Shown here piece after piece: positions 1 to 8,710 of a stretch of DNA of 64,000 nt. Made by a program: the position numbers and the translations under genes. The stretch is from contig OZ245335.1 in NCBI GenBank assembly GCA_965226235.1, positions 1,798,001 through 1,862,000 of the forward strand, written 5' to 3'. The notes under the pieces were generated by a model that was not told the DNA's origin, made no database searches, and saw only the letters and a program-made list of their open reading frames with translations. Origin of the DNA: CAYFZO01 sp965226235 (GTDB lineage Bacteria > Pseudomonadota > Gammaproteobacteria > Poriferisulfidales > Oxydemutatoraceae). How positions within the stretch are numbered: position 1 is the stretch's first letter; each line of letters opens with the position of its first letter.

Positions 1-780
1 AGCGCTTCGCCGTTGGGCGCGCAGCTCGACGCGCCGCGGCGCTTCGTCAGGGAGGCGAGTGATGGGCCGTTGCCGATTCCAGACGTTGTCGGCATGTCGG
101 CGAATAGCATCATCTCCGTGCCTGTAGACATCGATATCCGATGGCTGGCGGTGCAGGTAGAGATACAGCACCCGGCCAGGGGAGACCTGCGCGTTCGGCT
201 GATTTCCCCCGAGGGGGTGGATGTGCTGCTGCATAACCGGACGGGCGGCTTTGCGAATAATCTCTCCGAGACATACACCTCGCTGGATCATGCAGGTCTG
301 GCTGTTTTGACCGGAGGGGGGGCGAGAGGGAATTGGGAGCTGATTGTGAGTCATCACGATTTTAACCTCTCCGGTAGTCTGCAGGCATGGGGGCTGGAGA
401 TCAATACCATCACCCCGGAGCGCTTCGTTGGGGAGGCGAGTGATGGGCCGCTGCCGATTCCGGACCTCGGAGAGGTGAACAGCATCATCACCGTGCCTGT
501 AGACACCGAGATCCAGTCGCTGGCGGTGCGGGTAGAGATACGGCACCCGGCTGAGGGAGACCTGCGCGTTCGGCTGATTTCCCCCGAGGGGGTGGAGGTG
601 CTGCTGCATGACCGGACGGGCGGCTTTGCGGATGATCTCTTCAGGATATACACCTCGGCGGATCAGGTAGGTCTGGCTGCTTTGACCAGAGGAGGGACGA
701 GAGGGGATTGGGAGCTGATTGTGGCTGATACCAGAGGCACCTTCACCGGCACGCTGGAGGGGTGGGGTCTGGAGATCAAT
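1..780 (+). other. P domains 1 and 2 (adjacent pair)
   Basis: Two P/Homo B domains back to back, joined by 'TITPERFVGEASDGPLPIP'. Each shows a strand pair 'L.V.VEI.HP..GDLRVRLISPEGV.VLLH', a 'YTS.D..GLA.L' segment, 'GG.RG.WELIV' and the closing WGLEIN. The first is cut by the window edge. In convertases and subtilases this domain follows the protease; no protease is present here. Confidence 0.85.
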
Positions 781-3700
781 GCCCGTACGCAGTTGGGCAC
801 GGGCGAAAGCGTGCCGGCCGTGGTGACCCTGTCGGGGGTGGAAACGTTGTACGGGGAGTCGCGGTTGTTTCCGAGCGAGACGCTGTTGGTGGAATTGCGG
901 TATACCGCAGGGGGCCGTGTGGGCGGTGTGACCATGTCTCCGCCGACGCTGGAGTTTCATTCGCTCGCCCTGACGAACTCGATGATGTTGGAAGCGTCAC
1001 TGATCCAGACGTCAGGGTTGCTGGAGTTGATCGGCAGCGGTTTGACGAACGCGGTGGTGGAGTCGACGCCGGTTCTGGTGCAGGTCGTGCGCCAGTTCAG
1101 GCTGGCGTTCGCCACACCGGATGGCGCGCCGTTGGCGGCCACGCGGATAATGGCGGGTGATGCGACCGAGGTGACGGTGGTGCTGGATAACCCGGAGACG
1201 CTGGGGGGGGGGGCGGTAGTGCTGGTTACGCTCTCGACGGAGATCGTGGTTGCCAGCAAGTCTGGACTGATACTGACCAGAGCTCGATCAAGCGAGACCC
1301 TCGTCATCAGTGCGCCCGCCGACGCGGATATGCCGCGGGGGGCGGTAGTCGCTTCGGGCGAGTTGCAGTTGGGGGACGGCACAACGGCCGATTATATAGA
1401 GGTGGTTGCGGGCTCTCTCGCGGTAGAGGTCATTCTGCGCGCGTTTCGCTTGGCGTTTCACGTAGCGAAGGTGCCGATTGTCGCGGGCGCCACGACGCAG
1501 GTGACGCTGACGCTGACGGGAGATCGTGTGCTCGCGGCAAGCGATCGGTTCGCGGTGATGTTTTCGTATGTGCCGGATGACCCGGATGGCGGCGTGGAAG
1601 TTGCGGAATCGGTGGTGTTCACTGCGGGCAGCACCGCGGCTGTGGTGACGCTGGAAGCGGCGACGACCGCGATGACTGGCAGGTTGATGGCGTCGGTGGC
1701 AGGAATTGAAGGCGCGACGGTCGCACCGGCGACGCTGTCGGTGGAGATCGTCCCGCGGCAATTCAGGTTGTCGCTGTCGCCGGGCGATCCCGATCCGCCA
1801 GGGCAGTTCAGCGTGACGAGGCGCCTGGGTGGTGGAGGTGGATTTTCCGATATACACGATACGATTGATGTGGACGAGGACATCGAGGTCTGGTCGTTGG
1901 CGGTGCGGTTCAGGATCAGCGGCGAGCTGTCGCCCCGGCTCCAGTCGGTTACGTTGACGTTGCGTCCTCCCGAGGGAGAGGCGGTGTTGCTGTACGGGGA
2001 GACGCGCAGCTTTGCTGATGTTATCGCCGATCCAACGAGGCATATCGACTTGGCGTATACCTCGGCGGACCATACGGGTCTGGCCGCGTTGATCGGCGAG
2101 AGTGCGCAGGGCAGTTGGGAGCTGATCGTTACAAATGCGGAGTCCTTCCCGGCGGCCATCACGCTGGAGGTGTGGAGTCTGGAGATCAATTCCGTCGCGA
2201 CGGTGCTGGCGGGCGGTAGCGCGGCGGTGAGGGTTTCGCTGGCGGCGGTCGAGACCCCGCTCGGCGTGCCGCGGCTGGTTATGGGCGAGACGCTGGCGGT
2301 GGAACTGACGTATAGCGGCACCGACGCCGCCGGCGTTTCGCTGCCTGCTGGGTCGATGGTGATGTTCGACGCGGAAAGCACCGCCGCCGACGTGACGCTG
2401 ACGGCGGCGTTCAACGCGGCACCGGGGACACTGACGGCGGTGTTCGCCGGCGCCGTTCCGGTCAACGCCGATGTCGAGCCGGCGGCGCTGCCGGTCGAGA
2501 TCGCGCCGCGGCGCTTCCAGCTGTCGCTGTCGGGCGCACAGGCGGACCTCGCGCGGCGCATCGCAAGGGAGGTGCGACCCCCTGCGTTGATTCCGCAGCT
2601 ACCGGATCCCGGGCCGTTGGTCAGTACCATCACCGTGGTGGAGGACATCGCAGTCGAATCGCTGGTGGTCGGGGTCGAGATTCGCCACCCGGACCCGGGC
2701 GAGCTGGAGGTTGTGCTGACACCGCCCGGGGGAACGGCGGTGACACTGCACATGAATGATGATGCAGACTTGGAGCCCGATCTCGTCCGGGCGTATACCT
2801 CGGTGGGCGAGGCGGGTCTGGCGGGCTTGGTCGGGAGCAGCACGCAGGGTGACTGGACGTTGGAGGTGAGCGATTTTATGTTCGGCGAGAACACCGGTAC
2901 GCTGGAGTCGTGGTATCTGGAGATCAACACTGGCGTACAGGTGATCGCGGGGGGGAACGTACCGGTTGTCGTCACCTTGTCGGGGCTCGACACGCCGTTC
3001 GGGGTGTCGCGGCTGTTTGCGGACGAGACGCTGGTGGTGGAGCGGGAGGATGATCCTGGCGTGAGCGGCGTGACTCTGTCTCCGGTGATGTTCCAGACAG
3101 CGGATAGCACGTCCGTCGTCGAGGTCGCCTTGATGCTGACCGCGGCGCCGGGCGCGACGTCGGGGGCGGTGGCGTTGAGCGGCAGTGGCCTGGAGAACGC
3201 GGTGGTGGCGCCGGCGGTGCTGCCGGTGGAGATCGTCCCGCGGGCGTTCACGTTGGCGTTTGACGCAACGACGGTGTCGGTTGTCGCAGGCGGCACGACG
3301 CAGGTAGGTCTGGCGCTGACGGGCGACACGGAACTCATTGGGGAGAATGAGGCGTTTGCGGTGATGTTTTTGTATGCGCCGGATGGCGGCGTGGAGGTTG
3401 TGGAGTCGGTGGAGTTCTCTGAGGGTACGACCGCGGCTACGGTGACCCTGTCAGCGGCGACGACCGCGATGGGTGGCGTGCTGGAGGCATCGGCACTCAA
3501 TGTGGACGGCGCGACGGTCGCACCGGCGACACTGGATGTGGAGATTACCCTGCGGTTGTTCAGCCTGGCGTTTGACGCAACGACGGTGTCGGTTGTCGCA
3601 GGCGGCACGACGCAGGTAGGTCTGACGCTGACTGGCGACACGGAACTCATAGGGGAGAATGAGGCGTTTGCGGTGATGTTTTTGTATGCGCCGGATGATC

Positions 3701-6700
3701 CGGATGGCGGCGATGTGCGGTTTGTGGGGTTGGAGTCGGTGATGTTCACCCGAGGCAACACCGAGGCTGTGGTGACGCTGGAAGCGGCGACGACCGCGAC
3801 GAGAGGCATGTTGACGGCGTTGGTGCTCAAGGCGGACGGTGCGGCGGTTGCACCGGCGAGGCTGTCGGTGGAGATCATCCCGCGTGCGTTCACGCTCGCG
3901 TTTGATCTGGCATCGGTTTCTGTTGTCGCGGGCGCCACGGCACAGGTGACACTGACGCTGACGGGAGATCGTGCGCTCGCGGCGAGCGAGCGATTCGCGG
4001 TGGAGTTTTCATATGACCTGGATGGCGGCGTGGAGGTTGTGGCGTTGGAGCCGATGGAGTTCTCTGCGGGTACGACCACGGCTACGGTGACCCTGTCAGC
4101 GGCGACGACCGCGATGGGTGGTGTGCTGACGGCATCGGTGGTCGGTGCGGAAGGCGCGACGGTTGCACCGGCGACACTGTCGGTGGAGATCATCCCGCGG
4201 TCGTACAGCCTGGGGTTTGATGTAGCGGCAGTATCGGTAGTCGCAGGCGGCACGACCGAGGTGATGGTGGTTCTGACGGGCAATACGGAACTCATAGGGG
4301 ATGATGAATTCACGGTGATGTTTTCATACGAACCGCCAGACGGCGGCGTTTCTGCCGAGGCTGCGATGTTGAACGCGGAGGTCACGAGCGCGACCGTGAG
4401 CTTGGTGGCGACGGCGATCGCGCAGGATGGGACGCTGACGGCATCGGTGGTCGGTGCGGAAGGCGCGGTGGTCGAGTCGGCGACGCTGTCGGTGGAGATC
4501 ATCCCGCGGTTGTTCAGTCTGGCGTTTGACGCAGCGACAGTATCGGTGATCGCAGGCGGTGCGGCGCAGGTAGGTCTGACGCTGACGGGCGATACGGGAT
4601 TCATTGGGGAGAATGAGGCGTTTGCGACGACGTTTACGTATATTCCGTCCGACCCGGATGGCGGCGGAGTAGAGGTTGTGGCGTTGGCACCGGCGATGTT
4701 CACTGCGGACAACACCGCGGCCATAGTGACGCTGGAAGCGGCGACAACCGCGACGGGAGGCAAGTTGACGGCGTTGGTGCTCGAGGCGGAAGGCGCGACG
4801 GTTGCACCAGCGACGCTGGATGTGGAGATTGCCCTGCGGTTGTTCAGCCTGGCGTTTGACGCAACGACGGTGTCGGTTGTCGCGGGTGCCACGACGCAGG
4901 TGACGCTGACGCTGACGGGAGATCGTGCGTTCGCGGCGAGAGGGAGCCATCAGTTTGCGGTGATGTTTTCGTATGCGCCGGATGATCTGGATGGCGGCGG
5001 AGTAGAGGTTGTGGCGTTGGCACCGGCGATGTTCACTGCGGACAACGAATATTTCAGAAGCACGGCTGTGGTGACGCTGGAAGCGGCGACAACCGCGACG
5101 GAAGGCACGTTGACGGCATCGGTGGTCGATGTGGTCGGCACGATGGTCGAGTCGGCGGTGCTGCCGGTGGAGATCGTCCCGCGGGCGTTCACGTTGGCGT
5201 TTGACGCAACGACGGTGTCGGTTGTCGCGGGCGGCACGACGCAGGTAGGTCTGGCGCTGACGGGCGACACGGAACTCATAGGGGAGAATGAGGCGTTTGC
5301 GGTGATGTTTTCGTATGAGTCGGATGATCCGGATGGCGGCGGAGTAGAGGTTGTGGCGTTGGCACCGACGATGTTCACTGCGGACAACACCGCGGCTGTG
5401 GTGATGCTGGAAGCGGCGACGACCGCGACGGAAAGCACGCTGACGGCGTTGGTGCTCGAGGCGGAAGGCGCGGTGGTCGAGTCGGCGACACTGTCGGTGG
5501 AAATCACCCCGCGGTTGTTCAGTCTGGTGTTTGACGCAGCGACAGTATCGGTGGTCGCAGGCGCCACGGCGCAGGTAGGTCTGGCGCTGACGGGAGATCG
5601 TGCGCTCGCGGCGAGCGATCGGTTCGCGGTGGAGTTTTCATATGACCTGGATGGCGGCGTGGAGGTTGTGGCGTTGGAGCCGATGGAGTTCTCTGCGGGT
5701 ACGACCACGGCTACGGTGACCCTGTCAGCGGCGACGACCGCGATGAGTGGTGTGCTGACGGCGTTGGTGGTCGGTGCGGAAGGCGCGATGGTCGCGCCGG
5801 CGACACTGGGTGTGGAGATCGTCCCGCGGCGCTTCCAGTTGTCGCTCCGTAGCGCTTCGCCGTTGGGCGCGCAGCTCGACGCGCCGCGGCGCTTCGTCAG
5901 GGAGGCGAGTGATGGGCCGTTGCCGATTCCAGACGTCGTCGGCATGTCGGCGAATAGCATCATCTCCGTGCCTGTAGACATCGATATCCGATGGCTGGCG
6001 GTGCAGGTAGAGATACAGCACCCGGCCAGGGGAGACCTGCGCGTTCGGCTGATTTCCCCCGAGGGGGTGGATGTGCTGCTGCATAACCGGACGGGCGGCT
6101 TTGCGAATAATCTCTCCGAGACATACACCTCGCTGGATCATGCAGGTCTGGCTGTTTTGACCGGAGGGGGGGCGAGAGGGAATTGGGAGCTGATTGTGAG
6201 TCATCACGATTTTAACCTCTCCGGTAGTCTGCAGGCATGGGGGCTGGAGATCAATACCATCACCCCGGAGCGCTTCGTTGGGGAGGCGAGTGATGGGCCG
6301 CTGCCGATTCCGGACCTCGGAGAGGTGAACAGCATCATCACCGTGCCTGTAGACACCGAGATCCAGTCGCTGGCGGTGCGGGTAGAGATACGGCACCCGG
6401 CTGAGGGAGACCTGCGCGTTCGGCTGATTTCCCCCGAGGGGGTGGAGGTGCTGCTGCATGACCGGACGGGCGGCTTTGCGGATGATCTCTTCAGGATATA
6501 CACCTCGGCGGATCAGGTAGGTCTGGCTGCTTTGACCAGAGGAGGGACGAGAGGGGATTGGGAGCTGATTGTGGCTGATACCAGAGGCACCTTCACCGGC
6601 ACGCTGGAGGGGTGGGGTCTGGAGATCAATGCCCGTACGCAGTTGGGCACGGGCGAAAGCGTGCCGGCCGTGGTGACCCTGTCGGGGGTGGAAACGTTGT

Positions 6701-8400
6701 ACGGGGAGTCGCGGTTGTTTCCGAGCGAGACGCTGTTGGTGGAATTGCGGTATACCGCAGGGGGCCGTGTGGGCGGTGTGACCATGTCTCCGCCGACGCT
6801 GGAGTTTCATTCGCTCGCCCTGACGAACTCGATGATGTTGGAAGCGTCACTGATCCAGACGTCAGGGTTGCTGGAGTTGATCGGCAGCGGTTTGACGAAC
6901 GCGGTGGTGGAGTCGACGCCGGTTCTGGTGCAGGTCGTGCGCCAGTTCAGGCTGGCGTTCGCCACGCCGGATGGCGCGCCGTTGGCGGCCACGCGGATAA
7001 TGGCGGGTGATGCGACCGAGGTGACGGTGGTGCTGGATAACCCGGAGACGCTGGGGGGGGGGGCGGTAGTGCTGGTTACGCTCTCGACGGAGATCGTGGT
7101 TGCCAGCAAGTCTGGACTGATACTGACCAGAGCTCGATCGAGCGAGACCCTCGTCATCAGTGCGCCCGCCGACGCGGATATGCCGCGGGGGGCGGTAGTC
7201 GCTTCGGGCGAGTTGCAGTTGGGGGACGGCACAACGGCCGATTATATAGAGGTGGTTGCGGGCTCTCTCGCGGTGGAGATCGTCCCGCGTGCGTTCACGC
7301 TGACGTTTGACCCGGCATCGGTTTCCGTTGTCGCGGGTGCCACGACGCAGGTGACGCTGACGCTGACGGGAGATCGTGTGCTCGCGGCAAGCGATCGGTT
7401 CGCGGTGATGTTTTCGTATGTGCCGGATGACCCAGATGGCGGCGTGGAAGTTGCGGAATCGGTGGTGTTCACTGCGGGCAGCACCGAGGCTATGGTGACC
7501 CTGGAAGCGGCGACGACCGCGATGGGTGGTGTGCTGACGGCATCGGTGTTCGGGGTGGACGGCGCGACGTTTGCACCGGCGAGGCTGTCGGTGGAGATCA
7601 TCCCGCGGTCGTACAGTCTGGCGTTTAATGTAGAGACGGTATCGGTGGTCGCAGGCGATGCGGCGCAGGTGCTGGTGGTTCTGACGGGCAATACGGAACT
7701 CATAGGGGATGATGAGTTCACGGTGATGTTTTCATACGAACCGCCAGACGGCGGCGTTTCTGCCGAGGCTGCGATGTTGAACGCGGCGGTCACGAGCGCG
7801 ACCGTGAGCTTGGTGGCGACGGCGATCGCGCAGGATGGGACGCTGACGGCATCGGTGTCCGGGGTGGACGGCGCGACGTTTGCACCAGCGACACTGGATG
7901 TGGAGATTACCCTGCGGTTGTTCAGCCTGGCGTTTGACGCAACGACGGTGTCGGTTGTCGCGGGCGCCACGACGCAGGTGATGCTGACGCTGACAGGCGA
8001 TACGGAGCTTATTGGGAAGGATGAGGCGTTTGCGGTGACGTTTTTGTATGCGCCGGATGACCCGGATGGCGGCGGAGTAGAGGTTGTGGCGTTGGAGCCA
8101 GTGACGTTCACTGCGGACAACACCGCGGCTGTGGTGATGCTGGAAGCGGCGACGACCGCGACGGAAAGCACGCTGACGGCGTTGGTGCTCGAGGCGGAAG
8201 GCGCGACGGTCGCACCGGCGACACTGGGTGTGGAGATCGTCCCGCGGGCGTTCATGTTGGCGTTTGACGCAACGACGGTGTCGGTTGTCGCAGGCGCCAC
8301 GGCGCAGGTGACGTCTGACGCTGACGGGAGATCGTGCGCTCGCGGCGAGCGATCGGTTCGCGGTGGATGTTTTCATATGAGTCGGATGGCGGCGGAGTAG
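1..8400 (+). CDS. Giant P-domain/Ig-like repeat surface protein, fragment 1 (5' partial)
   Basis: Frame 1 is open from base 1, and the window opens inside a P domain, so the gene begins upstream; the TTG at 13 is not a credible start. Module order: P (1-405), P (406-780), B (781-1092), C (1093-1440), A (1441-1758), P (1759-2190), B, P (2512-2928), B, eight A modules (3244-5829), then P-P-B-C again (5830-7290) and A modules. The authentic frame ends near 8313. From there to the stop at 8398-8400 the translation is out-of-frame and contains cysteines, which the rest lacks. P domains follow the PF01483 pattern (GDLRVRLISPEG, an aromatic 'YTS.DHAGLAAL' stretch, terminal W.LEIN). No catalytic domain is visible. 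A secreted or cell-surface adhesin or structural role is inferred from composition and fold only. The downstream neighbour is the continuation of the same protein. Confidence 0.85.
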   Translation, partial: SASPLGAQLDAPRRFVREASDGPLPIPDVVGMSANSIISVPVDIDIRWLAVQVEIQHPARGDLRVRLISPEGVDVLLHNRTGGFANNLSETYTSLDHAGLAVLTGGGARGNWELIVSHHDFNLSGSLQAWGLEINTITPERFVGEASDGPLPIPDLGEVNSIITVPVDTEIQSLAVRVEIRHPAEGDLRVRLISPEGVEVLLHDRTGGFADDLFRIYTSADQVGLAALTRGGTRGDWELIVADTRGTFTGTLEGWGLEINARTQLGTGESVPAVVTLSGVETLYGESRLFPSETLLVELRYTAGGRVGGVTMSPPTLEFHSLALTNSMMLEASLIQTSGLLELIGSGLTNAVVESTPVLVQVVRQFRLAFATPDGAPLAATRIMAGDATEVTVVLDNPETLGGGAVVLVTLSTEIVVASKSGLILTRARSSETLVISAPADADMPRGAVVASGELQLGDGTTADYIEVVAGSLAVEVILRAFRLAFHVAKVPIVAGATTQVTLTLTGDRVLAASDRFAVMFSYVPDDPDGGVEVAESVVFTAGSTAAVVTLEAATTAMTGRLMASVAGIEGATVAPATLSVEIVPRQFRLSLSPGDPDPPGQFSVTRRLGGGGGFSDIHDTIDVDEDIEVWSLAVRFRISGELSPRLQSVTLTLRPPEGEAVLLYGETRSFADVIADPTRHIDLAYTSADHTGLAALIGESAQGSWELIVTNAESFPAAITLEVWSLEINSVATVLAGGSAAVRVSLAAVETPLGVPRLVMGETLAVELTYSGTDAAGVSLPAGSMVMFDAESTAADVTLTAAFNAAPGTLTAVFAGAVPVNADVEPAALPVEIAPRRFQLSLSGAQADLARRIAREVRPPALIPQLPDPGPLVSTITVVEDIAVESLVVGVEIRHPDPGELEVVLTPPGGTAVTLHMNDDADLEPDLVRAYTSVGEAGLAGLVGSSTQGDWTLEVSDFMFGENTGTLESWYLEINTGVQVIAGGNVPVVVTLSGLDTPFGVSRLFADETLVVEREDDPGVSGVTLSPVMFQTADSTSVVEVALMLTAAPGATSGAVALSGSGLENAVVAPAVLPVEIVPRAFTLAFDATTVSVVAGGTTQVGLALTGDTELIGENEAFAVMFLYAPDGGVEVVESVEFSEGTTAATVTLSAATTAMGGVLEASALNVDGATVAPATLDVEITLRLFSLAFDATTVSVVAGGTTQVGLTLTGDTELIGENEAFAVMFLYAPDDPDGGDVRFVGLESVMFTRGNTEAVVTLEAATTATRGMLTALVLKADGAAVAPARLSVEIIPRAFTLAFDLASVSVVAGATAQVTLTLTGDRALAASERFAVEFSYDLDGGVEVVALEPMEFSAGTTTATVTLSAATTAMGGVLTASVVGAEGATVAPATLSVEIIPRSYSLGFDVAAVSVVAGGTTEVMVVLTGNTELIGDDEFTVMFSYEPPDGGVSAEAAMLNAEVTSATVSLVATAIAQDGTLTASVVGAEGAVVESATLSVEIIPRLFSLAFDAATVSVIAGGAAQVGLTLTGDTGFIGENEAFATTFTYIPSDPDGGGVEVVALAPAMFTADNTAAIVTLEAATTATGGKLTALVLEAEGATVAPATLDVEIALRLFSLAFDATTVSVVAGATTQVTLTLTGDRAFAARGSHQFAVMFSYAPDDLDGGGVEVVALAPAMFTADNEYFRSTAVVTLEAATTATEGTLTASVVDVVGTMVESAVLPVEIVPRAFTLAFDATTVSVVAGGTTQVGLALTGDTELIGENEAFAVMFSYESDDPDGGGVEVVALAPTMFTADNTAAVVMLEAATTATESTLTALVLEAEGAVVESATLSVEITPRLFSLVFDAATVSVVAGATAQVGLALTGDRALAASDRFAVEFSYDLDGGVEVVALEPMEFSAGTTTATVTLSAATTAMSGVLTALVVGAEGAMVAPATLGVEIVPRRFQLSLRSASPLGAQLDAPRRFVREASDGPLPIPDVVGMSANSIISVPVDIDIRWLAVQVEIQHPARGDLRVRLISPEGVDVLLHNRTGGFANNLSETYTSLDHAGLAVLTGGGARGNWELIVSHHDFNLSGSLQAWGLEINTITPERFVGEASDGPLPIPDLGEVNSIITVPVDTEIQSLAVRVEIRHPAEGDLRVRLISPEGVEVLLHDRTGGFADDLFRIYTSADQVGLAALTRGGTRGDWELIVADTRGTFTGTLEGWGLEINARTQLGTGESVPAVVTLSGVETLYGESRLFPSETLLVELRYTAGGRVGGVTMSPPTLEFHSLALTNSMMLEASLIQTSGLLELIGSGLTNAVVESTPVLVQVVRQFRLAFATPDGAPLAATRIMAGDATEVTVVLDNPETLGGGAVVLVTLSTEIVVASKSGLILTRARSSETLVISAPADADMPRGAVVASGELQLGDGTTADYIEVVAGSLAVEIVPRAFTLTFDPASVSVVAGATTQVTLTLTGDRVLAASDRFAVMFSYVPDDPDGGVEVAESVVFTAGSTEAMVTLEAATTAMGGVLTASVFGVDGATFAPARLSVEIIPRSYSLAFNVETVSVVAGDAAQVLVVLTGNTELIGDDEFTVMFSYEPPDGGVSAEAAMLNAAVTSATVSLVATAIAQDGTLTASVSGVDGATFAPATLDVEITLRLFSLAFDATTVSVVAGATTQVMLTLTGDTELIGKDEAFAVTFLYAPDDPDGGGVEVVALEPVTFTADNTAAVVMLEAATTATESTLTALVLEAEGATVAPATLGVEIVPRAFMLAFDATTVSVVAGATAQVTSDADGRSCARGERSVRGGCFHMSRMAAE
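1203..1213 (+). repeat. Run of eleven G in a C module
   Basis: Encodes Gly-Gly-Gly in 'ETLGGGAVV'. Equivalent C modules at about 13207 and 20056 have 'ETLEEGEVV' (gag gag ggc gag), so A-to-G changes built a homopolymer without altering length. Long G runs are slippage-prone and can switch frame. Confidence 0.8.
1759..2190 (+). other. P domain 3
   Basis: Longer than its neighbours: extra residues precede 'LTLRPPEGEAVLLYGE' and a loop 'VIADPTRHIDLA' precedes YTSADHTGLAAL. It ends VWSLEIN. Flanked by an A module upstream and a B module (VETPLGVPRLV) downstream. Confidence 0.85.
2512..2928 (+). other. P domain 4 (RIAREVRP subtype)
   Basis: Begins RFQLSLSGAQADLARRIAREV and ends SWYLEIN. The same subtype recurs at 46721, 52463 and 59860, where it always follows a B module and precedes a B module of the LDTPFG type. 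It has 'PPGGTAVTLH' in place of SPEG. Confidence 0.85.
3244..5829 (+). repeat. A-module array, eight units
   Basis: Eight Ig-like modules of about 100-110 codons. Unit 4 is of the SYSL type (EFTVMFSYEPPDGGVS, AIAQDGTLTA) within otherwise AFTL/LFSL units. Unit 6 carries extra residues (RGSHQF and DNEYFRST). The array separates the two copies of the long direct repeat. Confidence 0.85.
5830..6630 (+). other. P domains 5 and 6 (adjacent pair)
   Basis: Protein-identical to P domains 1 and 2 across the shared region; the full N-terminal strand (RFQLSLRSASPLGAQLD) is visible here. They follow an A module that ends LGVEIVPR. Confidence 0.85.
5851..7274 (+). repeat. Near-identical long direct repeat, copy 2 (partner 1-1424)
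   Basis: Same order and frame as copy 1, including an identical run of eleven G. Immediately after 7274 the coding changes from the VEVILR junction of copy 1 to VEIVPR followed by a standard AFTL module. The crossover therefore lies at a module boundary. Confidence 0.9.
7053..7063 (+). repeat. Run of eleven G in a C module, second copy
   Basis: Identical in length and context to 1203-1213, inside the 5851-7274 duplicate. Identical length in both copies implies recent duplication or a consensus built from shared reads. Confidence 0.8.
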
Positions 8401-8710
8401 AGGTTGTGGCGTTGGAGCCGATGGAGTTCTCTGCGGGTACGACCACGGCTACGGTGACCCTGTCAGCGGCGACGACCGCGATGGGTGGTGTGCTGACGGC
8501 ATCGGTGTCCGGGGTGGACGGCGCGACGATTGTTCAGTCGGCGATCGCTGGCGGTGGAGATCGTGAGGGAGATCATCGTTGCTGCCGGTGGAGACGTCCC
8601 GCGGGCGTTCACGATTGGAGTTTGACGCAACGACGGTGTCGGTTGTCGCGGACGACGTGAGGTAGGTCGCGGTCGTACAGTCTGTCATTGACCACGTTGG
8701 CAGGCCTGGG
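8305..8710 (+). other. Scrambled repeat junction with multiple frame breaks
   Basis: A modules are recognisable here but damaged. At 8306-8320 'aggtgacgtctgacg' adds one base relative to either normal variant (gtgacgctgacg or gtaggtctgacg) and moves frame 1 to frame 2. At 8361-8376 'cggtggatgttttcat' adds another and moves to frame 3, in which 8371-8525 again reads as a normal A module (FSYESDGGGVEVVALEP). From 8528 to about 8710 pieces of several A-module variants are interleaved ('gttcagtcggcgatcgctgg', 'gcggacgacgtgaggtag') and the frame stops at 8658-8660. Clean repeat sequence resumes at about 8715 in frame 3. Likely an assembly or consensus fault in a collapsed repeat; a real rearrangement is the alternative. 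Confidence 0.7.

Larger units (their letters stand above)
1..1424 (+). repeat. Near-identical long direct repeat, copy 1 (partner 5851-7274)
   Basis: Covers P-P-B-C. Compared base by base with 5851-7274 (offset 5850) I found three differences, at 87, 1116 and 1290. All are transitions at third codon positions of frame 1 and all are synonymous. After a short divergent block the similarity resumes at about 1492/7342 and continues through the next A module. The left end lies at or beyond the window edge. Confidence 0.9.

Noticed and set aside
762..1160. Short + strand frame repeated at 6612-7010 and 19627-20046
   Set aside because: Recurrence only reflects duplication of the underlying B and C modules in the real frame; the translation is Gly/Arg-rich with no family resemblance.
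1458..4892. Antisense frame of about 1,140 codons resembling a Ser/Thr/Ala-rich surface protein
   Set aside because: Same reason: it mirrors the A modules codon for codon and changes frame with the sense strand at its breaks.
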